A DNA stretch of 64,000 bases from Comamonas sp. (GCA_031277805.1 JAITLR010000022.1:62001-126000); one strand, 5' to 3'; positions 26,212 to 36,427 are shown, counted from the stretch's first letter. Program-made: numbers and translations. Notes: generated by a model not told the origin, from the letters alone.

Positions 26212-27549
26212 TCAGTCTGGCAACCGTGGAGGGCGCCCGATGGAAACATAGCCCAGGCCATGGCTGGCGGGCACTGCGGGTTCATAGAGGTTGCGGCCAT
26301 CAAAGACCATTTTGTCGGCCAGTGTCTGGGCCAACAGATCGAAATCCGGTGCGCGGAAGATTTGCCACTCGGTCACGATGGCCAGGCAGTCCGCACCTTG
26401 CACGGCAGCCAATGGACTGTCCACCAGCTCAAGGGCTGCCCGCTCGCCATAAATGCGGCGTGCTTCCTTCATCGCCACGGGATCGTAGGCTTTGACCTTG
26501 GCACCAACAGCCCAGAGTGATTCCAGCAGGTTGCGGCTTGGAGCTTCGCGCATGTCGTCGGTGTTGGGTTTGAAAGCCAGACCCCAGACCGCGATGGTCT
26601 TGCCTTCGAGATCGCCGTTGTAGAACGCATGGATGCGCTCAAACAGCACGTTGCGCTGCGCGTGGTTGCGATCTTCCACAGCGTTGAGCAGCAGGGGCTC
26701 GAAATCCACTTCCTTGGCCGTGTGGATCAAGGCCTTCACATCCTTGGGGAAGCAGCTGCCGCCATAGCCCACACCTGGGTAGATGAAGTGGTAGCCGATG
26801 CGTGGATCGCTGCCGATGCCACGGCGCACGGCCTCCACGTTGGCGCCCAGCTTCTCTGCCAGGTTGGCGATTTCGTTCATGAAGCTGATCTTGGTCGCCA
26901 GCATGGCGTTGGCAGCGTATTTGGTCAGCTCGGCGCTTCGGACATCCATCACCACGATCTTGTCGTGATTACGGTTGAACGGAGCATAAAGCTCGCGCAG
27001 CTTGGACTCGGAAGCAGGGTTGCTGGTGCCGATGATGATGCGGTCCGGGCGCTGGCAGTCGCCTACCGCAGCCCCTTCCTTGAGGAACTCGGGGTTGGAG
27101 ACCACATCGAATGGATGCTGAACGTCACGCTGTGCAAGACCTTCGGCGATTACCGCCGAGACCTTGTCCGCCGTCCCCACGGGCACCGTCGATTTGTTGA
27201 TGACGATGCGCGTTCCATCCATGTGCTTGGCAATGGTACGGGCCACGGCCAGCACATACTGCAGATCGGCGCTACCGTCTTCATCGGGTGGCGTGCCCAC
27301 GGCCAGAAATATCAGCTCGCTGTGTGCGACGCCTTCTGCGGCATTGGTGGTGAATTGCAAACGGCCCAGTTGCTGGTTGGTGATGACGAGCGCATCGAGG
27401 CCTGGCTCATGGATGGGAATCTGACCGGCCTTGAGTGCCGCGACCTTTTTTTCATCCACATCCACGCACAGTACCTGGTGGCCGACGTCGGCCAGCACGG
27501 CACCTTGCACCAGACCGACATAGCCGGTTCCAAAAACAGTGACTTTCAT
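26212..27549 (-). CDS. ugd: UDP-glucose 6-dehydrogenase
   Basis: A 445-residue NAD-dependent dehydrogenase that oxidises UDP-glucose twice to UDP-glucuronate in the cytoplasm. The N-terminal dinucleotide fold is [18 protein letters not shown] at residues 7-24; the catalytic cysteine is C266 in [26 protein letters not shown] marks the C-terminal domain. The ATG at 27549 gives [12 protein letters not shown], the standard start. It overlaps the epimerase stop by four bases (ATGA), so the two enzymes are coupled and would make UDP-galacturonate in two steps for the surface polysaccharide. Confidence 0.95.
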   Translation of the reverse strand: MKVTVFGTGYVGLVQGAVLADVGHQVLCVDVDEKKVAALKAGQIPIHEPGLDALVITNQQLGRLQFTTNAAEGVAHSELIFLAVGTPPDEDGSADLQYVLAVARTIAKHMDGTRIVINKSTVPVGTADKVSAVIAEGLAQRDVQHPFDVVSNPEFLKEGAAVGDCQRPDRIIIGTSNPASESKLRELYAPFNRNHDKIVVMDVRSAELTKYAANAMLATKISFMNEIANLAEKLGANVEAVRRGIGSDPRIGYHFIYPGVGYGGSCFPKDVKALIHTAKEVDFEPLLLNAVEDRNHAQRNVLFERIHAFYNGDLEGKTIAVWGLAFKPNTDDMREAPSRNLLESLWAVGAKVKAYDPVAMKEARRIYGERAALELVDSPLAAVQGADCLAIVTEWQIFRAPDFDLLAQTLADKMVFDGRNLYEPAVPASHGLGYVSIGRPPRLPD

Positions 27550-28556
27550 ACGCGATAAAAAGAACGGTACCAATCTACAAAACGCTGCACGCCCGTTGTC
27601 ACGGACATGGCTGGCGCAAATCCTACCCAGGCTTGCAGTGCCCGGGTGTCGGCCGATGTGCTGTGCATATCGCCCGGCTGTATGGGCAGCATGCGCTTTT
27701 GCGCCGTGGTGCCGATGGCGGCCTCGATGGCCGCGATGTAGTCCATCAGCACGGTGGGAGAGTTGTTGCCGATATTGAAGATTCGATAGGGTGCGGTGCT
27801 GGTGCCCGGGTTGGGGTTCTGGCTGTCGTAGCTGGCGTCGGGAGTGGCGGGCTTGTTCAGCACGCGCATAATGCCTTCGACGATATCGTCGATATAGGTG
27901 AAGTCGCGCACCAGCTTGCCTTCGCCATACACGTCGATGCTCTCATCAGCGAGGATGGCTTTGGTGAACTTGAACAGGGCCATATCGGGTCGGCCCCAGG
28001 GTCCATATACCGTGAAGAAGCGCAGACCGGTGGTGGGGATACCGTACAGGTGCGAATAGGTGTGCGCCATCAGCTCGTTGGCCTTCTTGGTGGCCGCGTA
28101 ATAGCTGATAGGGTGGTCCACCGCATCGCTTTCGGCAAACGGCATCCTGGTATTGCCGCCGTAGACACTGGAGCTGCTGGCATAGACCAGGTGCTCGACT
28201 TGGTGCTTGCGGCAGCCCTGCAAGATGTTGCCAAACCCCAGCAGGTTGGAGTCCGTGTAGTCGTCGGGCTGGTCGATGGAGTAACGCACGCCTGCCTGGG
28301 CCGCCAGATGCAGAACCTTGCCTGGAACTACTTCAGCAAACAGTTCGGCCATGCCTTGGCGGTCGGCCACATCCAGTTCGATGAAACGGAAGTGGGCATG
28401 TGGGCGCAGCTGATCCAGACGCGCATGCTTGAGCGCCACGTCGTAGTAGCTGTTGAGGTTGTCGACGCCAACCACGGGAACGCCTTGCTCCAGCAGGCGC
28501 TTGGCGCAATGCATGCCGATAAAGCCGGCGCAGCCGGTGATCAAGACAGGATTCAT
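27546..28556 (-). CDS. UDP-glucuronate 4-epimerase-like short-chain epimerase
   Basis: A 336-residue extended short-chain dehydrogenase/reductase. The nucleotide-binding motif GCAGFIGMH is at 8-16, the catalytic YxxxK is Y153/K157, and [15 protein letters not shown] matches enzymes that interconvert UDP-glucuronate and UDP-galacturonate. The next gene encodes UDP-glucose dehydrogenase, which makes the substrate, supporting the call. It overlaps both neighbours by four bases, so three genes are translationally coupled. A role in lipopolysaccharide or capsule synthesis is inferred from context. Confidence 0.88.
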   Translation of the reverse strand: MNPVLITGCAGFIGMHCAKRLLEQGVPVVGVDNLNSYYDVALKHARLDQLRPHAHFRFIELDVADRQGMAELFAEVVPGKVLHLAAQAGVRYSIDQPDDYTDSNLLGFGNILQGCRKHQVEHLVYASSSSVYGGNTRMPFAESDAVDHPISYYAATKKANELMAHTYSHLYGIPTTGLRFFTVYGPWGRPDMALFKFTKAILADESIDVYGEGKLVRDFTYIDDIVEGIMRVLNKPATPDASYDSQNPNPGTSTAPYRIFNIGNNSPTVLMDYIAAIEAAIGTTAQKRMLPIQPGDMHSTSADTRALQAWVGFAPAMSVTTGVQRFVDWYRSFYRV

Positions 28557-30055
28557 GGGGTGGTGATCCGGAGATATTGATATTGGGCAGGTGTTGCACT
28601 GGCGGGCATTTTCTCGAAAGGAATGCTCAGTGCCTGGGGGGCGGCTTGTGACTGCAGCACGGCGCGGACTTCATCAAACCAGTCGGGAGCAGGCTTGTCT
28701 GCTCGTGTGATCAGCAACAGCGGTTTCCCTGCAGGCGCATGGGCCTGGGCCAGACACTGCAGCAGCAGATGGCCATCTGTGCAGCCCAGTGCATAGCTGG
28801 CAGGGAATTGTGAGTGCAGCATGGCAGCGATCATGTGATCCGAGCCAACAATCACGCCCTGGCCGTCATAGCCGGCGCTACGCAGTTGCTCTGCCAGCTC
28901 TTTGACGGGGTGGTTCAGTTCATCGGGGTCATTCTTGCGTCCGCCCTGCCATGGGCGCAATGTGGCCATCAGCAGAAAAATCAGGGCAAAGACCAGGACC
29001 AGACTGGTGAATACCTTGCCCGTTCCGAGCTCTAGTAGTGCAGGGCGCCAGACATAGAGGGCCAATGGTGCAATTGCCACGAGCGGCAACATCCAGCGTT
29101 GCTTGAAGTCGGTCACGTCTGCCAGCAACACCATGCCGAGCAGGCACGCGATGACAAGCAGCAGATAGCGCTGCAGCAAGGCAAGAGCCCAACTGCGCTC
29201 AGGCAGAGGCAACGACGAAGCAGTGCTCCAGAGCTTGGAGCGATAGCCCAGCCCAACAGCGATCAGCCACAGGCCCAGAGTCGAAACCAGGGCTTTGCCC
29301 AAATTTCCCAGGCCTTTGAGGTGTGAAACCTCCGCAGAAATGGACATTTTCTGCACGGTTTCCGTGGTCGCCATGCCCCAATGCAAGGCCAGCCACCATG
29401 TGTGGGGGGCAACCAGCAGCAGACCCACTAGGGGAGCCAGCCACCAGCCTTTGGCAAAAAGGGCGGACCTGACCTGGCCCACGGACATGGAGGCGACAAA
29501 CAGCGCAGCGATCAGCATGGCATAGCTGTATTTGGACAACATGCCCAGGGCGCAAAAAATGCCAATCAATACGAAATTGATGGGCTGAGGGCGGTGAACC
29601 TGCCGCAATACTGCCCACCACAGGCCCATGGTCATGGCCGTCACCATTACGGTATGGGTCTGATCGCGCAGCGAGTCCCAGCCAAACGGCGGCATCAGCA
29701 GCAAGCCAGCCGCCACCCACCAGGCGCCTTTGGCATTGAGCAGCTGTCTGCCTGCGAGCCAGGCCAGGCAATAAGTTAGCGCAATCAAGGCGTGCTTGAG
29801 CACTGCCAGGGCAAGCACCGATGGTCCCAGAACCTGGCAGACCGCCCATTGCAGCCATGTGTAGAGCGGGGGCTGGGGACCATAGCCCAGCGATAAAGTC
29901 TGGGCCCACAGAATCTGTTCGGATTCGTCCCATTTCATGCCGGAAGAGATGGCAACACGGGAAAGAATATGTGCGCAGGCCAATAAGAGAAGGCAAATCC
30001 AGGGCTTCGCAAACAGCTTCTGTTGCCAGTCCTGATAGTTGGTTGGGGAGGTCAT
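28553..30055 (-). CDS. GT39-type (ArnT-like) membrane glycosyltransferase
   Basis: A 500-residue polytopic protein with the early DE motif of the protein-mannosyltransferase/ArnT superfamily (SGMKWDESEQILWAQ, residues ~38-52) and the following YGPQPPLYTW segment. These enzymes transfer a sugar from a polyprenyl-phosphate carrier on the periplasmic side. About 10-11 hydrophobic helices and a C-terminal soluble part of about 130 residues are present. With the divergent GT2 that makes polyprenyl-phosphate sugars, it could modify lipid A, core or another surface glycan. The acceptor is unknown. Confidence 0.82.
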   Translation of the reverse strand: MTSPTNYQDWQQKLFAKPWICLLLLACAHILSRVAISSGMKWDESEQILWAQTLSLGYGPQPPLYTWLQWAVCQVLGPSVLALAVLKHALIALTYCLAWLAGRQLLNAKGAWWVAAGLLLMPPFGWDSLRDQTHTVMVTAMTMGLWWAVLRQVHRPQPINFVLIGIFCALGMLSKYSYAMLIAALFVASMSVGQVRSALFAKGWWLAPLVGLLLVAPHTWWLALHWGMATTETVQKMSISAEVSHLKGLGNLGKALVSTLGLWLIAVGLGYRSKLWSTASSLPLPERSWALALLQRYLLLVIACLLGMVLLADVTDFKQRWMLPLVAIAPLALYVWRPALLELGTGKVFTSLVLVFALIFLLMATLRPWQGGRKNDPDELNHPVKELAEQLRSAGYDGQGVIVGSDHMIAAMLHSQFPASYALGCTDGHLLLQCLAQAHAPAGKPLLLITRADKPAPDWFDEVRAVLQSQAAPQALSIPFEKMPASATPAQYQYLRITTP

Positions 30056-30152
30056 GAAGCCACTGTACTTGGGCTGGGAAGCAAGGCCGGAATGGCTCTT
30101 GGCGAGAATCGCATCTAGGGTATTCAGTTAGTATAGGCGGACTGTTATTCCT

Positions 30153-31178
30153 ATGCTGAGCATGACGTCCGTGCACGATTCCAAGCCTGAAGTTTCCATC
30201 GTTGTCCCTGTCTATAACGAGTTCGATAATCTGCCCGATCTGGTCGCTCGCATTGACGAGGCCATGCGTCAGCAGCCGCTCAGCTATGAACTCATTGCCG
30301 TGGACGATGGATCTACCGATGGCAGTGCCAGGCGGCTGAAGGAGCTGGCGGAACAGCACCCTTGGGTGCGAGCCGTATGCCTGGTACGCAACTATGGCCA
30401 ATCCAGCGCATTGCAGGCAGGTTTCGATAGGGTGCGTGGTCGTTATGTGGTGACGCTGGATGCAGACTTGCAGAACGAGCCTGGTGATATCCCGTTGCTG
30501 CTGGAGCGCCTGGAAAACGATCCCGATGTGGATATGGTTTCTGGCTGGCGCAAAAATCGCCAGGACAAGGCGCTGTCGCGCCGTCTGCCCTCGGTACTGG
30601 CCAACCGTCTCATCTCCAGCTCCACAAATGTCAAGCTGCATGACTATGGCTGTGCCTTGAAGGCCTATCGCCGCGAGATCATCGACCGCATTCGCCTGTA
30701 TGGCGAATTGCACCGCTTCATCCCCTCGCTGGCGCGTGATGCGGGAGCCCGTATTGCTGAAGTGCCCGTGCGCCACCATGCGCGTACACGCGGCGTTTCC
30801 AAGTACGGTATTGATCGGACATTCCGGGTGATTCTGGATCTGATCTTCATCGTCTTCTTCATGCGTTTTCGCCAGCGTCCGCTGCATGCGTTTGGCGGGC
30901 TTGGTCTGTGGCTGGCGACGCCAGGCATATTGATTCTGCTGTGGCTGTTGGGCGAGAAGATCATGGGCGAAGCCATTGGCGGGCGCCCCTTGCTGATGGC
31001 CGGCGTCATGCTGGTGCTCATGGGCATGCAGTTCATTGCTGCCGGTCTGATCGGCGAGCTGCTGACCCGCATCTACTACGAGTCAGGCAGCGGATTGCAG
31101 TACTACGCCAAGGAGTACGGTGCAGTGGAAACGATGTCTGACTCGAAAGCTACGGAAGCAGCTCCCAGCGCATCGTGA
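30153..31178 (+). CDS. Polyprenyl-phosphate glycosyltransferase (GT2, GtrB/ArnC-like)
   Basis: A 341-residue family 2 glycosyltransferase that loads a sugar onto undecaprenyl phosphate. The N-terminal domain has VSIVVPVYNEFDNLP, DDGSTDGS and the DAD metal motif at 103-105; KYGIDRTFRVILDLI follows the catalytic domain, then two membrane helices (LGLWLATPGILILLWLL, LLMAGVMLVLMGMQF). An ATG three codons later is an alternative start. It overlaps the next gene by four bases (GTGA). It is divergent from the GT39 gene, for which it may supply donor. Confidence 0.88.
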   Translation: MLSMTSVHDSKPEVSIVVPVYNEFDNLPDLVARIDEAMRQQPLSYELIAVDDGSTDGSARRLKELAEQHPWVRAVCLVRNYGQSSALQAGFDRVRGRYVVTLDADLQNEPGDIPLLLERLENDPDVDMVSGWRKNRQDKALSRRLPSVLANRLISSSTNVKLHDYGCALKAYRREIIDRIRLYGELHRFIPSLARDAGARIAEVPVRHHARTRGVSKYGIDRTFRVILDLIFIVFFMRFRQRPLHAFGGLGLWLATPGILILLWLLGEKIMGEAIGGRPLLMAGVMLVLMGMQFIAAGLIGELLTRIYYESGSGLQYYAKEYGAVETMSDSKATEAAPSAS

Positions 31179-32113
31179 ACAAGGGCCGCAAAGCGTTTGC
31201 CAAGGGCCTGCTGGGCTTGGCCTTGCTGGGCGCAGTCATCTATTTCGCGAATCCTTTGCAGCTCTGGGGACGCTTGCAGCAGGCCAATCCCTGGTGGCTG
31301 CTGGCGGGTTTTGGTGTTTCCATCGTGTCCAACATCGTATCGGCCTGGCGCTGGAGGGCCATGGCTGCCTGGCTGGGGGCTGAGATGTCGGTGACCTCAG
31401 CCATGCGCTGGTATTTCCAGGCCATTGGTCTGAATGTGCTGCTGCCTGGGGCCGTAGTCGGTGGCGATGTTTACCGGGCCTTGGCGTTGCAAAAGACGGG
31501 ACAGTCCAAATCGATCAGCAGTCTGTCGGTGATTCTGGATAGGCTCAGTGGGCTCTGGATGCTGTGCGCCATTGGCGGTCTGGGCGCCGTGGCTTGTGCC
31601 GCCACATTGGCGCCATGGCTGCATCTGAACGTGACGCTTTTCAGCACGGCCTTGCTGCTGGTGACCGTGTTGTGGCTGCTGCTGCCATGGGGTCTGTTGA
31701 AGGCCGTGCATCGGAAATGGATCAGGCTGCCAGGAGCCTGGCTGGCGCCTTTGCAGGACGCAGTGCAATGGGCCGACTTCATACCCCAGTTATGGCTGCA
31801 GGGCCTGAGCTCTGCCATGGTGCAGCTGCTGTCGGCTGCTGCACTGGCCTGTGGAGCGCTGGCTCTGGGGTTGTGGCAGCCTTTGTCCGTGTGGGCGTTT
31901 GCGATTGCCCCGATTTTTCTGATGGCGGCACTGCCGGTCAGCGTCGGTGGTTGGGGAACGCGGGAAACAGCAGCGGTTGCCGCGCTGGCTCCGTTTGGCG
32001 TCCCTGCCACCCTGGCCGTTGGTGTGGGCCTGCTCTATGGCGTTTTTGCCTTGGCTCAGGGCGCGCTGGGTGCGTTGGCCCTTGGACTTCCTGCCAAGTC
32101 CATGAATCAATAA
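31175..32113 (+). CDS. YbhN/LPG-synthase-like membrane protein (flippase-related)
   Basis: A 312-residue membrane protein with a GTG start overlapping the GT2 stop. The pattern WWLLAGFGVSIVSNIVSAWRWRAM, RWYFQAIGLNVLLPGAVVGGDVYRAL and LPVSVGGWGTRETAAV matches the lysylphosphatidylglycerol synthase transmembrane family (UPF0104). About eight helices are visible and no soluble synthase domain is present. In glycan clusters such proteins are thought to help flip lipid-linked sugars; that is inference from context. Confidence 0.82.
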   Translation: MNKGRKAFAKGLLGLALLGAVIYFANPLQLWGRLQQANPWWLLAGFGVSIVSNIVSAWRWRAMAAWLGAEMSVTSAMRWYFQAIGLNVLLPGAVVGGDVYRALALQKTGQSKSISSLSVILDRLSGLWMLCAIGGLGAVACAATLAPWLHLNVTLFSTALLLVTVLWLLLPWGLLKAVHRKWIRLPGAWLAPLQDAVQWADFIPQLWLQGLSSAMVQLLSAAALACGALALGLWQPLSVWAFAIAPIFLMAALPVSVGGWGTRETAAVAALAPFGVPATLAVGVGLLYGVFALAQGALGALALGLPAKSMNQ

Positions 32114-32150
32114 TAAAGACTGACTTCCGTCGTATTACTAAGGTTCAAAT

Positions 32151-33101
32151 ATGCTGCATATAATTACCGATGAAGATAATACCTTGGCTGGATTTATTTT
32201 AAAACCTTTGCATGAAATAAATGGAGTTAATATAATTCAATTTTCAAAGAAGAAAAAAAGTTTCTTTGAGAAAGTAATTAGATATTTTGAGGCCAAGTTT
32301 TTTTTGCTGGGTCAAGGCATAAGTCTTTCAAAAGAAACAAGAAAATCAATCGAAAGAATCTCAAAAAATGACAGTGTTTTACTCTTTGACATTGATTATA
32401 TTAGAGATCTTCAGGTAATTTCAAAAACCTTGCCGCCTGTAAAAAGGAAAAGCATTTTCTTGTGGAATCCATTGAAAACGCATGATGGCAAGGATTGGAA
32501 GGTCCAACGAAATTTAAATATCCTGAGAAATCTCTTCGACGACGTTTTTACGTTCGACTCATCGGATGCTAAAAATAATTCATTACGGTACGCTGTGCAG
32601 CCGTTTGTGGACCTAAATATCTCAAGTTCTGAAAAGGATATTGATATTTATTTTATTGGGTCCGATAAAGGTCGTTTAAAACAATTGATTGAAATTAAGA
32701 AGCGTGCTGAGAATGAAGGGTTGATTTGTCATTTCCATGTCACTCCGAGCAAGAGGATTAATTATTCTCAGGAAGAGTCTGAATATTTAAGCTATCATGA
32801 AATATCGTATGAAGAGAATATAAAAAAAGCTGCACGGTCCAAGTGTCTGGTGGAAATTGTTCAAAATAACCAAACTGGACCTACGATGAGATCGATGGAG
32901 GCAGCTTTTTTGGGGTGTAAATTGATTACCAACAGGACGTCTGCTAAGAATGATATTTTTTATCATTCCAATAATGTATTGATATTCGAAGATGTCAAAG
33001 AGATGCAGCTTACGTCTTTTTTGAATTCAGAGATGCGTGATTTCAATAAAGAGGTTAATGCTGCGCACGAAGTCAGAAACTGGTGGAAACAGTTTTTATG
33101 A
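32151..33101 (+). CDS. Unrecognised AT-rich surface-polysaccharide protein, transferase-like
   Basis: A 316-residue protein I cannot assign to a named family. The base composition is far lower in GC than the flanks and it is lysine- and asparagine-rich. The second half looks like a GT-B fold: YFIGSDKGRLKQLIEIKKRA, then SYEENIKKAARSKCLVEIVQ and GPTMRSMEAAFLGCKLITN, which resembles the acceptor-side EX7E region of CgeB-like and lipopolysaccharide-core glycosyltransferases. It has no signal peptide or membrane segment. It converges with the O-antigen ligase gene, overlapping its stop by six bases. Glycosyltransferase activity is an inference. Confidence 0.6.
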   Translation: MLHIITDEDNTLAGFILKPLHEINGVNIIQFSKKKKSFFEKVIRYFEAKFFLLGQGISLSKETRKSIERISKNDSVLLFDIDYIRDLQVISKTLPPVKRKSIFLWNPLKTHDGKDWKVQRNLNILRNLFDDVFTFDSSDAKNNSLRYAVQPFVDLNISSSEKDIDIYFIGSDKGRLKQLIEIKKRAENEGLICHFHVTPSKRINYSQEESEYLSYHEISYEENIKKAARSKCLVEIVQNNQTGPTMRSMEAAFLGCKLITNRTSAKNDIFYHSNNVLIFEDVKEMQLTSFLNSEMRDFNKEVNAAHEVRNWWKQFL

Positions 33102-34352
33102 AATGGTAGATTTTTTTGTTTTTATTTTTGGCATGACAAATGAGTACATTAATGGGATGCAAAGAAGAAAGAACTGATATTCTCGCCTTACATATAAAGG
33201 TGAATTAATAAAACTATCTATAAATAGTATGGCAACTAGGGAGATTAGTGTTCCTCCGTGTTTTTTGTCTTTCATCCCTGTGCGAGATAGATAAAACATG
33301 ATTGCCAGGAATAAAATAACTCCAGGAAATCCAAGCTCTATCCAGAACATCAAATATTGATTGTGAGGGTGGTACTTTGCAGTTTCATTGCACCATACTT
33401 CAGGAACTGTGGTGCACCAGCGCTGTGGGTAGCTCCCAATACCCCATCCAAATATTGGCTTCTGAGAAACAATATTTAAACTTTGGTCCCACATATAAAT
33501 TCTGGCACCAATGCTGGTGAGGTCAGGAACCTTGTCGTTTTTGATGGAGTCCACAGCATTGGTTGCCTCTGTCATGGCTAACTGCACGCGCTGTGATGCA
33601 TGATCGGAGCTATAGATTGCCAGTGAGACTACTCCTGCTAATCCGATGAGCACAAGCCATTTCAGCTTCGATTGAATAGCCCATAGTGCATAGACCCCAA
33701 GAGATGCAGTGAGAAGCACGTATCCTGTTCTGCCAATGGATAAGAATAGAATCGCATGTACTCCTAACAGTGCAGCAATTATAAAAAATATTTTTTGATA
33801 TTTTTTTGTACTCTTTATAAATGAATCTATTGCTAATATAACAAAAAGACAGGTGAAAAGGTTTTGTGTGATGTAGTCTCCAACTACAGTCTGGTCATTA
33901 CCCCATCCTTTGGTGGTTGTATTCGACCACGGTAAATTCCAGAAAATATTCAAATGCATTGATACTATAATTAATAGTACTGAGATGAAAAACGCACGTA
34001 GGGAGCAATTTCTTAATCTGGTATCCATCATTGCTCCGACTGCAAGAACTGAAAAGAAATATTTATAGTATCGGCTAATGGAGTCTGCTACACTGATAGA
34101 TCCGTTTTCAGGAATTTCTCTGATTTGTAAAATGCAAAGACTTAAAAACAATAAAATTAAAATTACCAGTGGATCTTTGATTAAAAATCTTAAATCTGGA
34201 TTTTTGAAATTAATTGTCAACCATAGTAAAAGACCCATGCCAATCAGTGCAATGCCTTGATTAAGTTTCCAAGGGAATAGAAAATATCCTGATATTATTA
34301 ATAGTAGATATGTATTCTCTATACTCTTTAGGGTAAAATTTCTTATATGCAT
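33096..34352 (-). CDS. O-antigen ligase family protein (WaaL-like)
   Basis: A 418-residue AT-rich membrane protein with about 11 hydrophobic helices. The Wzy/WaaL signature appears in the periplasmic loop and after it: SIGRTGYVLLTASL, GARIYMWDQSLNIVSQKPIFGWG and the histidine-containing YHPHNQYLMFWIELGF. It should join undecaprenyl-linked O-antigen, or another glycan, to lipid A-core in the periplasm. The start at 34352 avoids overlapping the divergent GT25 start at 34380; an in-frame codon at 34385 is less likely. It is in the low-GC island. Confidence 0.85.
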   Translation of the reverse strand: MHIRNFTLKSIENTYLLLIISGYFLFPWKLNQGIALIGMGLLLWLTINFKNPDLRFLIKDPLVILILLFLSLCILQIREIPENGSISVADSISRYYKYFFSVLAVGAMMDTRLRNCSLRAFFISVLLIIVSMHLNIFWNLPWSNTTTKGWGNDQTVVGDYITQNLFTCLFVILAIDSFIKSTKKYQKIFFIIAALLGVHAILFLSIGRTGYVLLTASLGVYALWAIQSKLKWLVLIGLAGVVSLAIYSSDHASQRVQLAMTEATNAVDSIKNDKVPDLTSIGARIYMWDQSLNIVSQKPIFGWGIGSYPQRWCTTVPEVWCNETAKYHPHNQYLMFWIELGFPGVILFLAIMFYLSRTGMKDKKHGGTLISLVAILFIDSFINSPLYVRREYQFFLLCIPLMYSFVMPKIKTKKSTIS

Positions 34353-34379
34353 TGCTCTGTCTTTTATTGAGGATTGTTT

Positions 34380-35108
34380 ATGCAAGAAAAACCAATTTTA
34401 TATATTAATTTGTCAAAGGATAAACTAAGGCGAGCTAACATGGAAGCCGAATTTCTTCGGCTGAACCTGAAGGCCCAACGACTGGAGGCTGTATGGTGGG
34501 CGGATCTTTCTGCTGAAAAAATGCGAGATTTGTATAGCATAGCACTGAACAAAAAACAGTACTACAAGCCTCTCTCCAATGGGGAGAAGGGGTGCTATGG
34601 CAGTCATATCGAGGCATGGAAGATGTTGCTTGCAAGCGAGGCTCAAGCGCTTGTGGTATTGGAAGATGATATTTGCCTGAAAGATGATTTCTCGAAAGTT
34701 TTGACAGCGATAGATTCTGTTGATCTCGAGTGGGATATGATTAAATTGATAGGAAGAGAAGGTAATGAAAAGATCACTAGTTCTATTTATTTAACTGATG
34801 GCTATGAAATAATTGATTATAAAAAGGTTCCAAGCTGTACAACAGGGTATATCATTAGTAGAACTGGTGCAGAGAAATTGATCCGCTCCAGAATCCCTTT
34901 CGGTCGGCCTGTTGATATAGATTTGAGATTCTGGTGGGAAAATGATTTGAAAATATTTGGAGTTCATCCTGCTGCAATCATTTTGGCGGAGTCAAGTGCT
35001 GATAGCAGTATTTGGACTGTCAGAAATAAAAATACTTGGATTGAAAGAATTAAAAAATTCAGAATGAAATTTCATTTGGAATTGAAAAGTTTCTTCAAAA
35101 AATTATGA
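34380..35108 (+). CDS. Glycosyltransferase family 25 protein
   Basis: A 242-residue AT-rich protein of the LgtB/Lex2B-type GT25 family, which adds hexoses to lipooligosaccharide. ILYINLSKDKLRRANMEAEF is the typical N-terminus; GCYGSHIEAWKML and the metal motif LEDD (94-97) follow, and later TGYIISRTGAEKLI. GAGGA seven bases upstream supports the ATG at 34380. It belongs to the same low-GC block as the ligase and the unassigned transferase-like gene. No signal peptide; cytoplasmic. Confidence 0.87.
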   Translation: MQEKPILYINLSKDKLRRANMEAEFLRLNLKAQRLEAVWWADLSAEKMRDLYSIALNKKQYYKPLSNGEKGCYGSHIEAWKMLLASEAQALVVLEDDICLKDDFSKVLTAIDSVDLEWDMIKLIGREGNEKITSSIYLTDGYEIIDYKKVPSCTTGYIISRTGAEKLIRSRIPFGRPVDIDLRFWWENDLKIFGVHPAAIILAESSADSSIWTVRNKNTWIERIKKFRMKFHLELKSFFKKL

Positions 35109-35186
35109 TAACTCTTTTAGAGTTGCACGCGTGTTGATTTTGTTTTTTGCTTTTTCAATGGTTTTGTGAAATCCATTCTTCCAGCA

Positions 35187-36266
35187 TTAGCTTCGTAATA
35201 ATCCTTGATATTGCTGCCACATATGCTCACGTCCATAGTGATTCAGTGCATGGTCGCGTGCAGTCTGACCGAGATTTTGTGCAAGCTCAGGATGGTCCAG
35301 TAGCTTCTTCAAAGCCTGTGCCAGGGCCGCGGGGTCGGACTCAGGTACGCGCAGACCATTGATTTCGGGGGTGATGACCTCTCGCGCGCCAATCACATCC
35401 GATACGACACAGGCACATCCTGCCGCCATGCCTTCCACCAGGGCCAGAGGCATGCCTTCCCAATGTGTGGCAAGCACAAAGATCTGGGTTTGAGAGAGGC
35501 GCAGGGGAAGATCGGAAACGTTGCCAAGAAAACGGACCTGCTGTGTCAGGCCCAGCTCCGATACCAGTCGTTCGGCCTTGGCTTTGAGAGAGCTTTTGCC
35601 GCCGCCAGCGAGGTAGAGGGTGGGTGTGTACCCTTGGAGCTTGAGTATGCCTAGAGCCTTGATCAGGCTTGCATGGTCTTTCTGGCGCGCGAAGCGTGAG
35701 GCCATGTAAATGGCCGGTTCGCGGTCTTGCCAGAGCAAGGGCTGCGCTGACTGTGGGAAGCGCTCCAGGTCGATGCCGTTGCAAATTGCAATGCATTTCT
35801 CGGCGGGAAAACCTCGTTCGAGGAGACTGGTCTTGACGCCCTCCGAGACGCCGATATGGGCCTGTGTGAATGGCTCGAGCGCAAGGGCCTGCTGCAGCCT
35901 GCGAGGGGTGTAACGCTCGCGCGAGTTGTGCTCCACATGAAAGATATGCGGCACATGTTCTGCTGCGGCCGCGCGCCGCCCCCAGATATGGTCGCTGAAT
36001 CCATGGGCAAAGACCGCATCGGGCTTGAAGCTGCGAATGACTTTGCGCAATTCCCAGACGGTGATGGCGTGCATCCAGTTGGAGACAACGTGCACCTGCA
36101 GACCCTGCTGGCGCAGTTTCTCTATTCTTGCTTCATCAGTGCTGGGCTTTCGTCTCAGCACCAGCATGACTTCGTATCCCGGCGTGTGCAAAGCCGCCAG
36201 GCTGAGGTCGATGGCAACCTGGGTCGCTCCGGAAAAACCTCCGGTGACAAAATGCAGAATACGCAT
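35187..36266 (-). CDS. Glycosyltransferase family 4 protein
   Basis: A 359-residue GT-B glycosyltransferase, high in GC again. The N-terminal domain starts MRILHFVTGGFSGATQVAID; the donor-side region has YMASRFARQKDHASLIKAL, YLAGGGKS and the EX7E motif in THWEGMPLALVEGMAAG. A GTG two codons upstream could also start it. It closes the polysaccharide region, and the donor and acceptor sugars are unknown. Confidence 0.87.
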   Translation of the reverse strand: MRILHFVTGGFSGATQVAIDLSLAALHTPGYEVMLVLRRKPSTDEARIEKLRQQGLQVHVVSNWMHAITVWELRKVIRSFKPDAVFAHGFSDHIWGRRAAAAEHVPHIFHVEHNSRERYTPRRLQQALALEPFTQAHIGVSEGVKTSLLERGFPAEKCIAICNGIDLERFPQSAQPLLWQDREPAIYMASRFARQKDHASLIKALGILKLQGYTPTLYLAGGGKSSLKAKAERLVSELGLTQQVRFLGNVSDLPLRLSQTQIFVLATHWEGMPLALVEGMAAGCACVVSDVIGAREVITPEINGLRVPESDPAALAQALKKLLDHPELAQNLGQTARDHALNHYGREHMWQQYQGLLRS

Positions 36267-36371
36267 GGGCACAAGTGATGCAGAAATGAAAATGGCTACC
36301 CACGCTTTCCATTCGCGTGTGATCGCAGCCCCTCCAAGTAGGAATTTTTCATCTTGGGGCGGCCTGGCAAT

Positions 36372-36410
36372 GAAAAAGCACCTGGAAGCTTATCGAAACC
36401 GCCAGGTGCT
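36372..36410 (-). terminator. Intrinsic terminator of the zinc-finger/ilvE genes
   Basis: Read on the minus strand, GCACCTGG and CCAGGTGC flank a 16-base loop and are followed by five T residues. It lies just after the zinc-finger gene stop. Confidence 0.85.
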
Positions 36411-36427
36411 CGAGAGTTGAGACCGGA

